Assembly (NCBI RefSeq): GCF_000615445.1
Contig: NZ_BALY01000019.1
Span: 1-34,806 of the forward strand
Length of the DNA stretch: 34,806 nucleotides
DNA from: Lactobacillus hamsteri DSM 5661 = JCM 6256
GTDB taxonomy: Bacteria; Bacillota; Bacilli; Lactobacillales; Lactobacillaceae
Direction of reading: 5' to 3'
Shown here: piece after piece, positions 1 through 7,624 of the stretch
Position numbering within the stretch: the first letter of the stretch is position 1
Layout: each line of letters starts with the position of its first letter
Notes under the pieces: model-generated
What the model was told of the DNA's origin: nothing
What the model saw: the letters and a program-made list of their open reading frames with translations, nothing else
The model's database searches: none
Program-made: the position numbers and the translations under genes

Positions 1-24
1 TCTTTTCTCTTTTATATTTTTAAA

Positions 25-175
25 TATGAAAAAGAAGGATAACCATCTACGTTTAATCTTGCCAAAAGTGCACAGTATCTCCGTCTTAAAAAACGAAATT
101 CTATTTAACTATGCTTATTTACAAGATTAAAAACGCAACGGCAATCCTTCTTTCTAAATTTGAATTTCAATTGAT
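25..175 (-). ncRNA. Candidate structured small RNA downstream of ribF
   Basis: No gene is seen in 1-199. On the minus strand this stretch folds into one long imperfect hairpin. The outer helix pairs 31-40 with 144-153 (10 bp). A second 10-bp helix pairs 52-61 with 122-131. An inner helix pairs 71-76 with 108-113. Two pairs, in the inner helix and near 42/142, are G-U only if the minus strand is transcribed, which favours that strand. The 3' arm runs into a T-rich tract, as in an intrinsic terminator. A promoter-like sequence lies just upstream, inside the end of ribF. It could be a small RNA, an unusually long ribF terminator, or the leader of a gene beyond the window. No consensus of a known RNA family was recognised. 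Confidence 0.4.
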
Positions 176-181
176 AAAGTC

Positions 182-210
182 AGATTATCATGAAAAAATT
201 TATTTTTCAA
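182..210 (-). promoter_or_regulatory. Candidate promoter for the structured RNA at 25-175
   Basis: On the minus strand, TTGAAA (205-210) is separated by 17 bases from TAATCT (182-187). A TG one base before the -10 gives an extended -10. It overlaps the last codons of ribF, and transcription would start near 175. AT-rich DNA yields chance matches, so this is suggestive only. Confidence 0.4.
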
Positions 211-1141
211 GATTGCAGGCAAAATAATCTTTAATTTGTGTTTGATCTTTTTCAAGTTGCTTTTTCAAACTATCTAGACCATCAAATTTAACCTCACCGC
301 GTGTATACTTAAACCATTTAATAGCGATTGGTTGATCATAAATATTTTCATTAAAATCAAAAATATTTGATTCAATATAAATTTTTCTTTCTTGGTTAAT
401 TGTTACATTATAACCAACGCTAGTCATGGAATTGTACCATTTACCATTAACTTTAGTTTGCGTAGCATACACACCTATTTTAGGCACGGCTTTTTTATCC
501 TGCCAAATTAAATTTGCAGTTGGAAATCCCAATTTATGTCCATTTCTCTTACCATGCCCAACAGTTCCACTCATGACATAATGATGCCCCAATAAATCAT
601 AAGCAAGTTCCATTTGCCCATTTGTAATTGCCTTACGAATCTCAGTCGAACCAATCTTTTTACCCTCAAAAGTTTGCTTAGGTACTTTGATAATATTGAA
701 TCTTCCTTTAGCAAATTCTGGTAAATGCTTCATATTAGCTTTTTCTTTAGGTCCATAAGTATAATCAAAGCCTGCTACAACTGTCGCTGCTTTTAATTTA
801 ACAATCACATTATCAACAAAATCTTGGCCGGAAATTTTACTAAAACTCTTAGTAAACTTAAGAATAATGAGATAATCTACACCGAGTTTAGCCATTTTAT
901 CAGTTTTTTCTTTTAAGCTGTCGATATAGATAAAATCATTGTTTTTCGCATAAACTTCACTTGGATGACGATCAAAAGTCATTACCATTAATGGTAAGTG
1001 TTTTTTTCTTGCCTCTTGCTTGGCAACTGAAATTAAGTGTTGATGGCCCATATGTACACCATCAAAAAATCCTAGTGCCAATACCACTTGACCAGGGGTA
1101 ATATCTTCTTTGACCGGATAAGTTAAATGGATTTCTTGCAA
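200..1141 (-). CDS. ribF: Bifunctional riboflavin kinase / FAD synthetase
   Basis: This cytosolic enzyme makes FMN from riboflavin and ATP, then adenylates FMN to FAD. The N-terminal nucleotidyltransferase half shows FFDGVHMGHQ at residues 25-34 and the STEIR motif near 165-169. The C-terminal flavokinase half shows GKRNGHKLGFPTAN near 197-210. The 313-residue length is normal for a bacterial RibF. The start is TTG, with GAAGGA about seven bases upstream. It lies 20 bases after truB, the usual order in Firmicutes, and is probably the last gene of the rimP-nusA transcription unit. No FMN riboswitch is visible in front of it. Confidence 0.95.
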   Translation of the reverse strand: MQEIHLTYPVKEDITPGQVVLALGFFDGVHMGHQHLISVAKQEARKKHLPLMVMTFDRHPSEVYAKNNDFIYIDSLKEKTDKMAKLGVDYLIILKFTKSFSKISGQDFVDNVIVKLKAATVVAGFDYTYGPKEKANMKHLPEFAKGRFNIIKVPKQTFEGKKIGSTEIRKAITNGQMELAYDLLGHHYVMSGTVGHGKRNGHKLGFPTANLIWQDKKAVPKIGVYATQTKVNGKWYNSMTSVGYNVTINQERKIYIESNIFDFNENIYDQPIAIKWFKYTRGEVKFDGLDSLKKQLEKDQTQIKDYFACNLEK

Positions 1142-1161
1142 AATAAATTCCTTCGTTTCAC

Positions 1162-2055
1162 TTATTCATTTGCTAACAACATTAAATCAGGTTTAAAGAT
1201 TGAGCCTGTCTTTTTATAGATAGCCTTAACTTTGCCATTGTAACGTAATGCAACTTTTTTAGCATTCGTTTTCAGTTCTATTGCAGCACCATTTTTCACT
1301 TTTAGCCATTTTCCATTAGTAAGATCAATAGTTTCATAATCCTTAAAGAATGCATCAATAGGCTGAATTAACTTGGCAGCTTCATTTGGATTTTCTTCAA
1401 TCTCACTTAATTTTACTGCTTGTGTAATATCAAATCCAGAACTTGCAGTTCTTCTAAGATAAGTCATAACTGCCGGTTCATTCATTTTTTCGCCCAGATC
1501 ATTAACTAATGATCTAACATAAGTACCTTTGCTACATTCAATTTCGAAATCAAAACTTTCTTGTCCTTTTTCTTCATCAAAATGCGGCTCATTTTTCAAA
1601 GAATAATCAAAAATATTTACTTGACGTTTTGGGCGTTCAACCTCAATACCCTCACGTGCATACTCGTAAAGGTGCTTGCCATTAACCTTAATAGCAGAAT
1701 AAATTGGAGGAACTTGTTCTATTTCTCCCTTAAATTTATCCATACCATTTTGAATTTCTTCAGATGAAAATGGTTTTGACATCTTCTTTTCTTGCAAAAT
1801 CTTGCCATCGGTATCATAAGAATCTGTTGCATAACCAAATAAGCCCGTACCTTCATACTTTTTTGGACGCGTATGCATCATTTCAATTAGTTTAGTTGCC
1901 TGACCAATTGCGATTGGCAAAACACCCGTTACTTCAGGATCCAAAGTGCCTGCATGACCAATTTTTCGAATATGCAAAGCTTTTCGCAAATGGTAAACGA
2001 CATCAGCACTTGTCATTCCTTTGTCTTTATCAATTACTACAATTCCATTTAACAT
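1162..2055 (-). CDS. truB: tRNA pseudouridine-55 synthase TruB
   Basis: TruB converts U55 in the T-loop of most tRNAs to pseudouridine. The catalytic motif GHAGTLDP is at residues 33-40, with the nucleophilic aspartate at 39. The early [10 protein letters not shown] segment and the later [10 protein letters not shown] motif are also typical. The 297-residue length is normal. The ATG is preceded by AAGGA. It sits between rbfA and ribF as in other Firmicutes, but a terminator-like hairpin lies between rbfA and truB, so truB-ribF expression may depend on read-through. I see no convincing promoter in the short gap. Confidence 0.95.
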   Translation of the reverse strand: MLNGIVVIDKDKGMTSADVVYHLRKALHIRKIGHAGTLDPEVTGVLPIAIGQATKLIEMMHTRPKKYEGTGLFGYATDSYDTDGKILQEKKMSKPFSSEEIQNGMDKFKGEIEQVPPIYSAIKVNGKHLYEYAREGIEVERPKRQVNIFDYSLKNEPHFDEEKGQESFDFEIECSKGTYVRSLVNDLGEKMNEPAVMTYLRRTASSGFDITQAVKLSEIEENPNEAAKLIQPIDAFFKDYETIDLTNGKWLKVKNGAAIELKTNAKKVALRYNGKVKAIYKKTGSIFKPDLMLLANE

Positions 2056-2074
2056 ATTTTTTATCCTTATCTAC

Positions 2075-2105
2075 AAAAAAAGGCGCCCTAACGGCGTCTT
2101 TTTCT
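2075..2105 (-). terminator. Terminator-like hairpin between rbfA and truB
   Basis: GGCGCC (2082-2087) faces GGCGTC (2093-2098) across a five-base loop, with a run of seven T on the minus strand and five on the plus strand. Read on the minus strand the stem has one A-C mismatch; read on the plus strand that pair is G-U. It may act as a partial terminator trimming truB-ribF expression. Confidence 0.55.
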
Positions 2106-2108
2106 TAA

Positions 2109-2471
2109 TTACTTATTCCGTTCAGCATCTTGTTTTTTAACTTCAGCAATTAAACGGTCAATCTTACTACCATATTTAACTGAATTATCACGTTTGAAAA
2201 TAAGTTCAGGAACTTTATAAACTGTCAAAACTTGACCAAGCAAGTGACGAATCATTCCCTTTGCCTTTTCAAAACCTGCAGCAACTTCTTCTTCTTTTTC
2301 AGCATCTTCAGTTAAAAGACTGTAATAAATAGTTGCGTATGACAAATCATTAGTACATTCAACCGCAGTGATAGTAACTTCACTTAAACGGGGATCACGA
2401 ATGTTCTTTTGTAAGATCTTTGTTGTTTCGCGGAGGATTTCTCCTTCAACACGACCAATTCTGTGCTTCAT
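2109..2471 (-). CDS. rbfA: Ribosome-binding factor A
   Basis: RbfA is a small KH-like protein that binds the immature 30S subunit and is needed for 16S rRNA 5'-end maturation and cold growth. The protein begins MKHRIGRVEGEI and contains the family segments DPRLSEVTITAVE and LTVYKVPELIF. I chose the ATG at 2471, giving 120 residues, because AGGAGG lies seven bases upstream and overlaps the infB stop codon (TAGGAGG). The open frame extends further upstream into the end of infB, but that extension is not RbfA-like. It is translationally close to infB, as in B. subtilis. Confidence 0.95.
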   Translation of the reverse strand: MKHRIGRVEGEILRETTKILQKNIRDPRLSEVTITAVECTNDLSYATIYYSLLTEDAEKEEEVAAGFEKAKGMIRHLLGQVLTVYKVPELIFKRDNSVKYGSKIDRLIAEVKKQDAERNK

Positions 2472-2481
2472 GTATTTCCTC

Positions 2482-5189
2482 CTAATATTTAAAGGTATTA
2501 TTGAGCTTAACTTCTTGCATTTCGTAAACTTCAAATTCGTCGCCGACCTTAATGTCATTGTAGCCATTAATAGTCAAACCACAGTCGTTACCTTGCTTAA
2601 CTTCCTTAGCATCATCCTTGTAACGCTTCAAGGAAGCAACTTCACCGTCATACTTGACGATACCGTCACGAATAACTCTAATCTTAGAATGGTTAGTAAC
2701 ATAGCCTTTATCTACGAATGAACCTGCAATAGTACCAACCTTTGATACCTTCCAAGTTTCACGAACAGTAAGGTTACCAGTAACCTTTTCTTCGTAAGTT
2801 GGTTCAAGCATACCCTTCATAGCGGCAGTAACATCGTCAATAGCCTTGTAAATAATGCTGTAAAGACGAATATCTACACCATCGCTTTCAGCTTGTGACT
2901 TAGCAGTTGCAGTTGGACGAACATTGAAACCAATGATGAAGCATTTGAAGCACCAGCCAAAGTAACATCTGATTCGTTAATAGCACCTACGCCTGAGTGG
3001 ATAATATTGACGCGAACACCTTCAACATCAATCTTTTCAAGTGATTGTTGCAATGCTTCTACAGAACCTTGAACATCAGCCTTAAGAACAATGTCAACTT
3101 CCTTCATATTTTCCTTCTTCATAGTATCGAAGAGGTTATCAAGGGTTACGTGAGTTACATTTTCACGTTGCTTTTGCAAAGCTTGTTGAGCTCTTTGTTC
3201 ACCAACTGAACGAGCAGTCTTTTCATCATCAAAGACAACAATCTTATCTGCGGATTCTGGAACATCATTTAAACCAGTAATTTCAACAGGTTCTGATGGA
3301 GTTACCTTCTTAACTTGACGACCACGATCGTTAGTCATTGTACGTATACGACCAAAAGTATTACCAACAACAATTGGATCACCAACATGCAAAGTACCTT
3401 GTTGTACCAAAATATCGGCAACTGGACCACGGCCACGTGACAATCTAGCTTCAATAACAGTACCAATAGCCTTTTGTTTTGGATCTGCCTTAAGTTCCAT
3501 CACATCTGCCTGAAGCAAAATCATTTGAAGCAAATCATCAACGTTTTGACCAGTCTTAGCTGAAATATCCACAAAGATTGTGTCACCACCATAATCTTCT
3601 GGAATCAAATTGTACTTCATCAACTGTTCAGTAACGTGTTGTGGGTTAGCACCTGGAACATCCATCTTGTTGATAGCAACAATAATTGGAACATTAGCAC
3701 TCTTAGCGTGGTCAATAGCTTCGACAGTCTGTGGCATAACACCGTCATCTGCGGCAACAACCAAAACAACGATATCAGTAATTTCTGCACCACGAGCACG
3801 CATGTTAGAGAATGCGGCATGTCCTGGAGTATCTAAGAAAGTAATCAAACGATCATCAAGTCTTACTTGGTAAGCACCGATTCTCTGAGTAATACCACCA
3901 GCTTCGTGATCTGAAACGTGGGTATGACGTAAACGGTCAAGCAAAGTAGTCTTACCGTGGTCAACGTGACCCATGATAGTTACAACAGGTGGACGCTTGA
4001 TTTGGTTCTTAGATTCCTTAGAAGCTTCCATTGCCTTACTATAAGCCTTATCAATATCAGAAATATCTTCATGAACCTTTTGTTGAGCATTAATGCCATA
4101 TTCAGCAGCCAAAAGTTCAATAGTATCTTTATCTAATGATTGGTTTTGGTTAGTCATGATACCGAGCATAAAGAGCTTCTTAACGATTTCAGCTGGTTCA
4201 CGGTGTAAAAGCTTACCTAAATCTTGTGCGTTCATACCTTCATCATAAACTAAAGTTTCTGGTAATGGACGTTCCTTACGTTTAGTAGGTTGCTTCTTAG
4301 GTTGTTGTTCATGTTGACGCTTCTTATTCTTACGACGCTTTCTTTCTTGACGGTCAGAATGTTCGCTATGATTGTTAAAGAATTGATTCTTACCCTTGCG
4401 TCCTGGCTTACCGTTATCACGGCCATGACCATTTCCACGTCTTTCATCTTTCTTTGGTGCTGGAGCTTCACTCAATTCAACCTTAGGAATAGATGGTCTC
4501 TTAGCACCATTGTTTTTATGATTATGATTATTATTTCTAGTGTTGCTACTATTATTGCTATTTTCAGCTTTATCTTTCTTAAAACGAGCTGGAGATGGCT
4601 TCAAAATCTTTGGACCGATAGTCTTCTTTTCAGTCTTTTGAGCCTTAGGAGCTTCTTTAGTAGTAGTACTGCTATTTTGCTTGGTTGATTTAGTATCTTT
4701 CTTTGGATTCTTCAATTGTTCGTGATATTCTTTTTTAGTTTTCTTAGCTTGTTCATCTAAAGTGCTTTCTTCTGCACGCTGTTTCTTCTTGAATTGCTTC
4801 AATAAATCACGTGCTGCAGCTTTAGGCTGATTATTACCTTGTTGACTATTTTGATTATTGCGTTCATTACGACGCTTATTTTGATTATTATTTCTAGTGT
4901 TCTTATTATTTTTATGATGATTATTAGACTTTTTATTTTCAGTCTTCTTTTCATTCTTTCTAATAGAAGAAACAGAAATTTTAATCTTATTATTTTTATT
5001 CGTAGATTTTTCTTGCTTTTTAGCGGGAGCGGAGTTTTGGAAACTGCCCTTCAATTGCTTTACTTGCGAATCTTCTAATGATGACATATGGTTTTTAGCA
5101 TCAAAGCCTAAGTCCTTTGCTTTTTGGACCACAACTTTATTATCGATGCCTAACTCTTTTGCGACTTCGTAAATTCTTTCTTTAGCCAT
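2482..5189 (-). CDS. infB: Translation initiation factor IF-2, interrupted by a one-base deletion
   Basis: IF-2 is the GTPase that places initiator fMet-tRNA on the 30S subunit and promotes subunit joining. From the ATG at 5189 (GGAG eight bases upstream, overlapping the ylxQ stop) the protein has an N-terminal IF2N motif, then about 260 residues rich in Asn, Lys and Gln. A second IF2N-like motif follows near 315-370. The G domain has GHVDHGKT at 407-414, DTPGH at 453-457 and NKMD at 507-510. After about residue 750 the frame shifts near 2936-2943, and the remaining C-terminal part (the initiator tRNA-binding domain) reads in another frame to the stop at 2482. Adding one base gives a 902-residue IF-2. 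The gene is essential, so a sequence error is more likely than a real lesion. Confidence 0.9.
2936..2943 (-). other. Apparent single-base deletion in infB
   Basis: On the minus strand the codons run AAT GCT TCA TCA. IF-2 conservation expects Ala-Phe-Ile-Ile-Gly here, which needs GCT TTC ATC ATT. One T appears to be missing from a run of three. Restoring it joins the two open frames without any other change. Confidence 0.85.
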
Positions 5190-5193
5190 CCAA

Positions 5194-5505
5194 TCACACT
5201 CCTTCATTAATCTTTTTAGTTAACGCTTTATAAAAACCAACATCTGTTAATCCCATAACCTTGCGTTTTTTACCAATAGCATGAGCCAATTCTTCACTAC
5301 TGAAAAGATCAATGATCGAAACATTGACCTTTTTGGCAGCGCGAATTACTTTTTCAGATGTGTTTTCGTGTAAATCACTAGCTAAAATTATGACTTTTAC
5401 TTGTCCTTTATTAAGCGCACTGATTACAGTTTCAGTCCCTGAGACTATCTTTCCTGCTCTCATTGCTAGACCTAATAAATTTAATGCCTTTTGTTTATTT
5501 TGCAA
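5194..5505 (-). CDS. ylxQ: L7Ae-family ribosomal protein, YlxQ
   Basis: This 103-residue RNA-binding protein belongs to the L7Ae/L30e/Gadd45 family and recognises kink-turn RNA. The segments [16 protein letters not shown] (residues 8-23) and [18 protein letters not shown] are typical. The start is TTG, with GGTGAT about nine bases upstream overlapping the end of ylxR. It lies two bases after ylxR, and its stop overlaps the Shine-Dalgarno region of infB, matching the conserved nusA-ylxR-ylxQ-infB order. Its role in the cell is not firmly known. Confidence 0.9.
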   Translation of the reverse strand: MQNKQKALNLLGLAMRAGKIVSGTETVISALNKGQVKVIILASDLHENTSEKVIRAAKKVNVSIIDLFSSEELAHAIGKKRKVMGLTDVGFYKALTKKINEGV

Positions 5506-5507
5506 TA

Positions 5508-5804
5508 TTATTTATCACCAAACAATTCTTTTCTTGCTTTTTGGTGATCAACATAAGAATAAAGTTCTTCATAGAAACTATCTGGCACTTTAGCACCCAA
5601 ACTACGTTCCAAAACTTCACTTTCTTTTGCTGATTCAATCTTGCTTGGATCCAATGAGACATATGCGCCTCTACCTGGCTTTTTACCAGTTGGATCAACG
5701 GAAATATTTTTTTCTTTATCTATTACTACACGAACCAATTCTTTTTTTGGTTGCATTGTATTAGTTAATAAATCTTTCCGCATTGGAATTTTTCTTTTTT
5801 TCAA
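5508..5804 (-). CDS. ylxR: YlxR/RnpM-family RNA-binding protein
   Basis: A 98-residue member of the YlxR (DUF448) family, whose B. subtilis member has been described as an RNase P modulator (RnpM). The conserved start KRKIPMRKDL and the core DPTGKKPGRGAYVSLD are present. The Cys that often follows PMRK in relatives is Asp here. The C-terminal part (about 20 residues) is charged. It lies 14 bases downstream of nusA and directly upstream of ylxQ. The function of this particular copy is inferred from family and position only. Confidence 0.9.
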   Translation of the reverse strand: MKKRKIPMRKDLLTNTMQPKKELVRVVIDKEKNISVDPTGKKPGRGAYVSLDPSKIESAKESEVLERSLGAKVPDSFYEELYSYVDHQKARKELFGDK

Positions 5805-5818
5805 AAGATCACCAATCC

Positions 5819-7015
5819 TTACTCTTCAGTATTATCGTCTGATTCTGAATTTTCTTGTGCAGATTCATCTGCAGTTGTTTCTTCAGCTTCAGTACTTTCA
5901 GTATCTTCAGAAACTGGTGCTTCTACATTTTCTGCTTCAGCATCATCTTCTGTATTCTTACTTTCTTCGTCAACAAATTCTACTTCAGATTCTGGACGAA
6001 TATCAATCTTGTAGCCAGTTAAACGAGCCGCAAGTCTTACATTTTGACCCTTCTTACCAATAGCTAATGATAATTGGTAATCTGGAACAATTACTAAAGC
6101 ACTCTTTTCTTCTTCATCATCACCAAACTGAACGGCAATAACTTCTGCAGGGTTAAGAGCATTAGCAATAAAGTCAGATGGATCATCTTCAAACTTAACG
6201 ATATCGATGTTTTCGCCACCTAATTCGTTAACAACATTTTGAACACGAGCACCACGTTGACCAACACAAGTACCAACTGGGTCAATGTTAGGATCATTTG
6301 ACTTAACTGCAATCTTAGTTCTATCGCCAGCTTCACGAGCTACTGACACAATTTCAACAGTTCCATCATAAATTTCTGGAACTTCTTGTTCAAACAAACG
6401 CTTAACCATATCTGGAGCAGTTCTTGAAACAACGATTTGTGCACCCTTAGCATCTGAACCAACACGAGTTACAAGTACACGAATCTTATCTTGTGGGTTG
6501 TAAGTTTCGTTAGGCATTTGATCACGATGAGGCATAACAGCTTCAACATTACCAATCTTAACGTAAACAAAACGATTATCCTGACGTTCAACTGTACCAG
6601 TAATCAATTCATCTTCATATTGTGAGTATTCACTGACAATTTGGTTTCTTTCAGCTTCACGAAGACGTTGCATTACAACTTGCTTAGCTGTTTGAGCAGC
6701 AATTCTACCAAAGTTCTTTGGAGTTATTTCAAAACGAATTTCATCGCCAACTTCATAAGCTCTATTAATTGCCAAAGCATCTTTTAAGCTGACTTCTAAA
6801 CGATCATCTTGAACTTCATCGACAACAGTTTTAACAGCAATAACCTTAAAGTTACCCTTCTTTTCATCGAATTCAACTTCAACGTTTTGTGCTTGATTAT
6901 AGTTTTTCTTGTATGCAGCTACTAAAGCGGCCTTGATAGCATCAACAATAACATCTTGTTTAATGCCTTTCTTTTCTTCCAAAGTGGCAAACGCTTCTAG
7001 CATTTCTTTAGACAT
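5819..7015 (-). CDS. nusA: Transcription termination/antitermination factor NusA
   Basis: NusA binds RNA polymerase and modulates pausing, intrinsic termination and antitermination. The order is an N-terminal polymerase-binding domain (about 1-125), an S1 domain (about 136-200), KH1 (about 230-285, loop GQRGAR at 252-257) and KH2 (about 300-342, loop GKKGQN at 320-325). A strongly acidic tail of Glu, Asp, Ser and Thr fills residues 343-398. The length is slightly more than B. subtilis NusA because of this tail. It follows rimP by 18 bases. Expression is probably governed by the promoter and leader hairpin at 7531-7613, which may be a NusA-responsive attenuator. Confidence 0.95.
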   Translation of the reverse strand: MSKEMLEAFATLEEKKGIKQDVIVDAIKAALVAAYKKNYNQAQNVEVEFDEKKGNFKVIAVKTVVDEVQDDRLEVSLKDALAINRAYEVGDEIRFEITPKNFGRIAAQTAKQVVMQRLREAERNQIVSEYSQYEDELITGTVERQDNRFVYVKIGNVEAVMPHRDQMPNETYNPQDKIRVLVTRVGSDAKGAQIVVSRTAPDMVKRLFEQEVPEIYDGTVEIVSVAREAGDRTKIAVKSNDPNIDPVGTCVGQRGARVQNVVNELGGENIDIVKFEDDPSDFIANALNPAEVIAVQFGDDEEEKSALVIVPDYQLSLAIGKKGQNVRLAARLTGYKIDIRPESEVEFVDEESKNTEDDAEAENVEAPVSEDTESTEAEETTADESAQENSESDDNTEE

Positions 7016-7033
7016 AAGTTTTGATCAGCCTTT

Positions 7034-7513
7034 CTAAAATTCAATTGCAAAACGAGCATTTGCAATTAACTTACGGGGAATAGTTAAAGTCTTTCGTCTA
7101 GTCTTTATCTTAATTTCAAGCTCAATTTCCTCATCATTGTAAGATTTGAGCGTACCTTCAAACATTTTTTTACCATCAATCTTTTGATAAAGACCAACAT
7201 GGATATACTCGCCATTTGCTTTTTCCCAATCTTTTGCGTTCTTAATGGGACGTTCAACACCGGGAGAAGACAATTCCAAAACATAAGGATCTGGTAATGG
7301 ATCCGGCTCTAAGCTATCAAGCTTTTCTGAAACTTCTTCACTTAAAGCTGCGATTTCATCGATGTCAATACCTCCGGGTTGATCTTTATCAACGTAGATC
7401 CGTAGATAATTTTGACTCTTTTCCTTAACATATTCAATATCAACGAATTCATCACCACGAGCAGCAATGATTGGTTCAATTTCTGAACGAACAAGATCTG
7501 TAACTTTAGACAA
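7034..7513 (-). CDS. rimP: Ribosome maturation factor RimP
   Basis: RimP helps assemble the 30S subunit. The 159-residue protein shows the family core [19 protein letters not shown], then [16 protein letters not shown] and a C-terminal Sm-like half ending [14 protein letters not shown] place the start at TTG 7513, giving MSKVTDLV, because GGAGG lies about eight bases upstream. A longer frame reaching 7555 would use an ATG inside the leader hairpin and a non-RimP-like N-terminus, so it is rejected. It is the first gene of the nusA-infB transcription unit. Confidence 0.93.
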   Translation of the reverse strand: MSKVTDLVRSEIEPIIAARGDEFVDIEYVKEKSQNYLRIYVDKDQPGGIDIDEIAALSEEVSEKLDSLEPDPLPDPYVLELSSPGVERPIKNAKDWEKANGEYIHVGLYQKIDGKKMFEGTLKSYNDEEIELEIKIKTRRKTLTIPRKLIANARFAIEF

Positions 7514-7530
7514 AAATTTTCCTCCGTAAT

Positions 7531-7557
7531 AAAAAGAGTGAGCATTACTGCTCACTC
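7531..7557 (-). terminator. Leader terminator/attenuator hairpin before rimP
   Basis: A perfect 9-bp stem pairs 7549-7557 with 7536-7544 around a four-base loop, followed by only five T on the minus strand. It stands downstream of the rimP promoter and upstream of the rimP Shine-Dalgarno sequence, so it is in the rimP leader as well as after polC. The loop and flanking base (GTAAT) complement ATTAC at 7526-7530, right beside the GGAGG. Confidence 0.85.
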
Positions 7558-7585
7558 GAATTTACCTATTCGAACTTCATGAATA

Positions 7586-7613
7586 AGTATACCATGTTTA
7601 CTAATTTTTTCAA
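7586..7613 (-). promoter_or_regulatory. Promoter of the rimP-nusA-infB operon
   Basis: On the minus strand, TTGAAA (7608-7613) and TATACT (7586-7591) are separated by 16 bases, with a predicted start near 7579. It lies in the short gap between the polC stop and rimP. The matches to the vegetative consensus are good, and the position at the head of the operon supports it. Confidence 0.75.
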
Positions 7614-7624
7614 AATTAAGCTAC

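Noticed and set aside
1-199. CIRCE element for an hrcA operon
   Set aside because: hrcA often follows ribF in lactobacilli, so I looked for the CIRCE inverted repeat, but none is present in this stretch.
2472-2567. 32-residue N-terminal extension of rbfA
   Set aside because: It overlaps the end of infB and lacks RbfA similarity; ATG 2471 has AGGAGG.
2930-2950. Programmed frameshifting in infB
   Set aside because: There is no slippery sequence at the junction, and IF-2 is not known to use frameshifting.
4290-5078. Plus-strand open frames opposite the IF-2 linker
   Set aside because: They are mirror images of Asn/Lys-rich codons, giving Ile/Leu/Phe/Ser-rich nonsense without ribosome sites.
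7514-7555. N-terminal extension of rimP to an ATG at 7555
   Set aside because: It would place coding sequence through the leader hairpin, and the added residues are not RimP-like; TTG 7513 has a good ribosome site.
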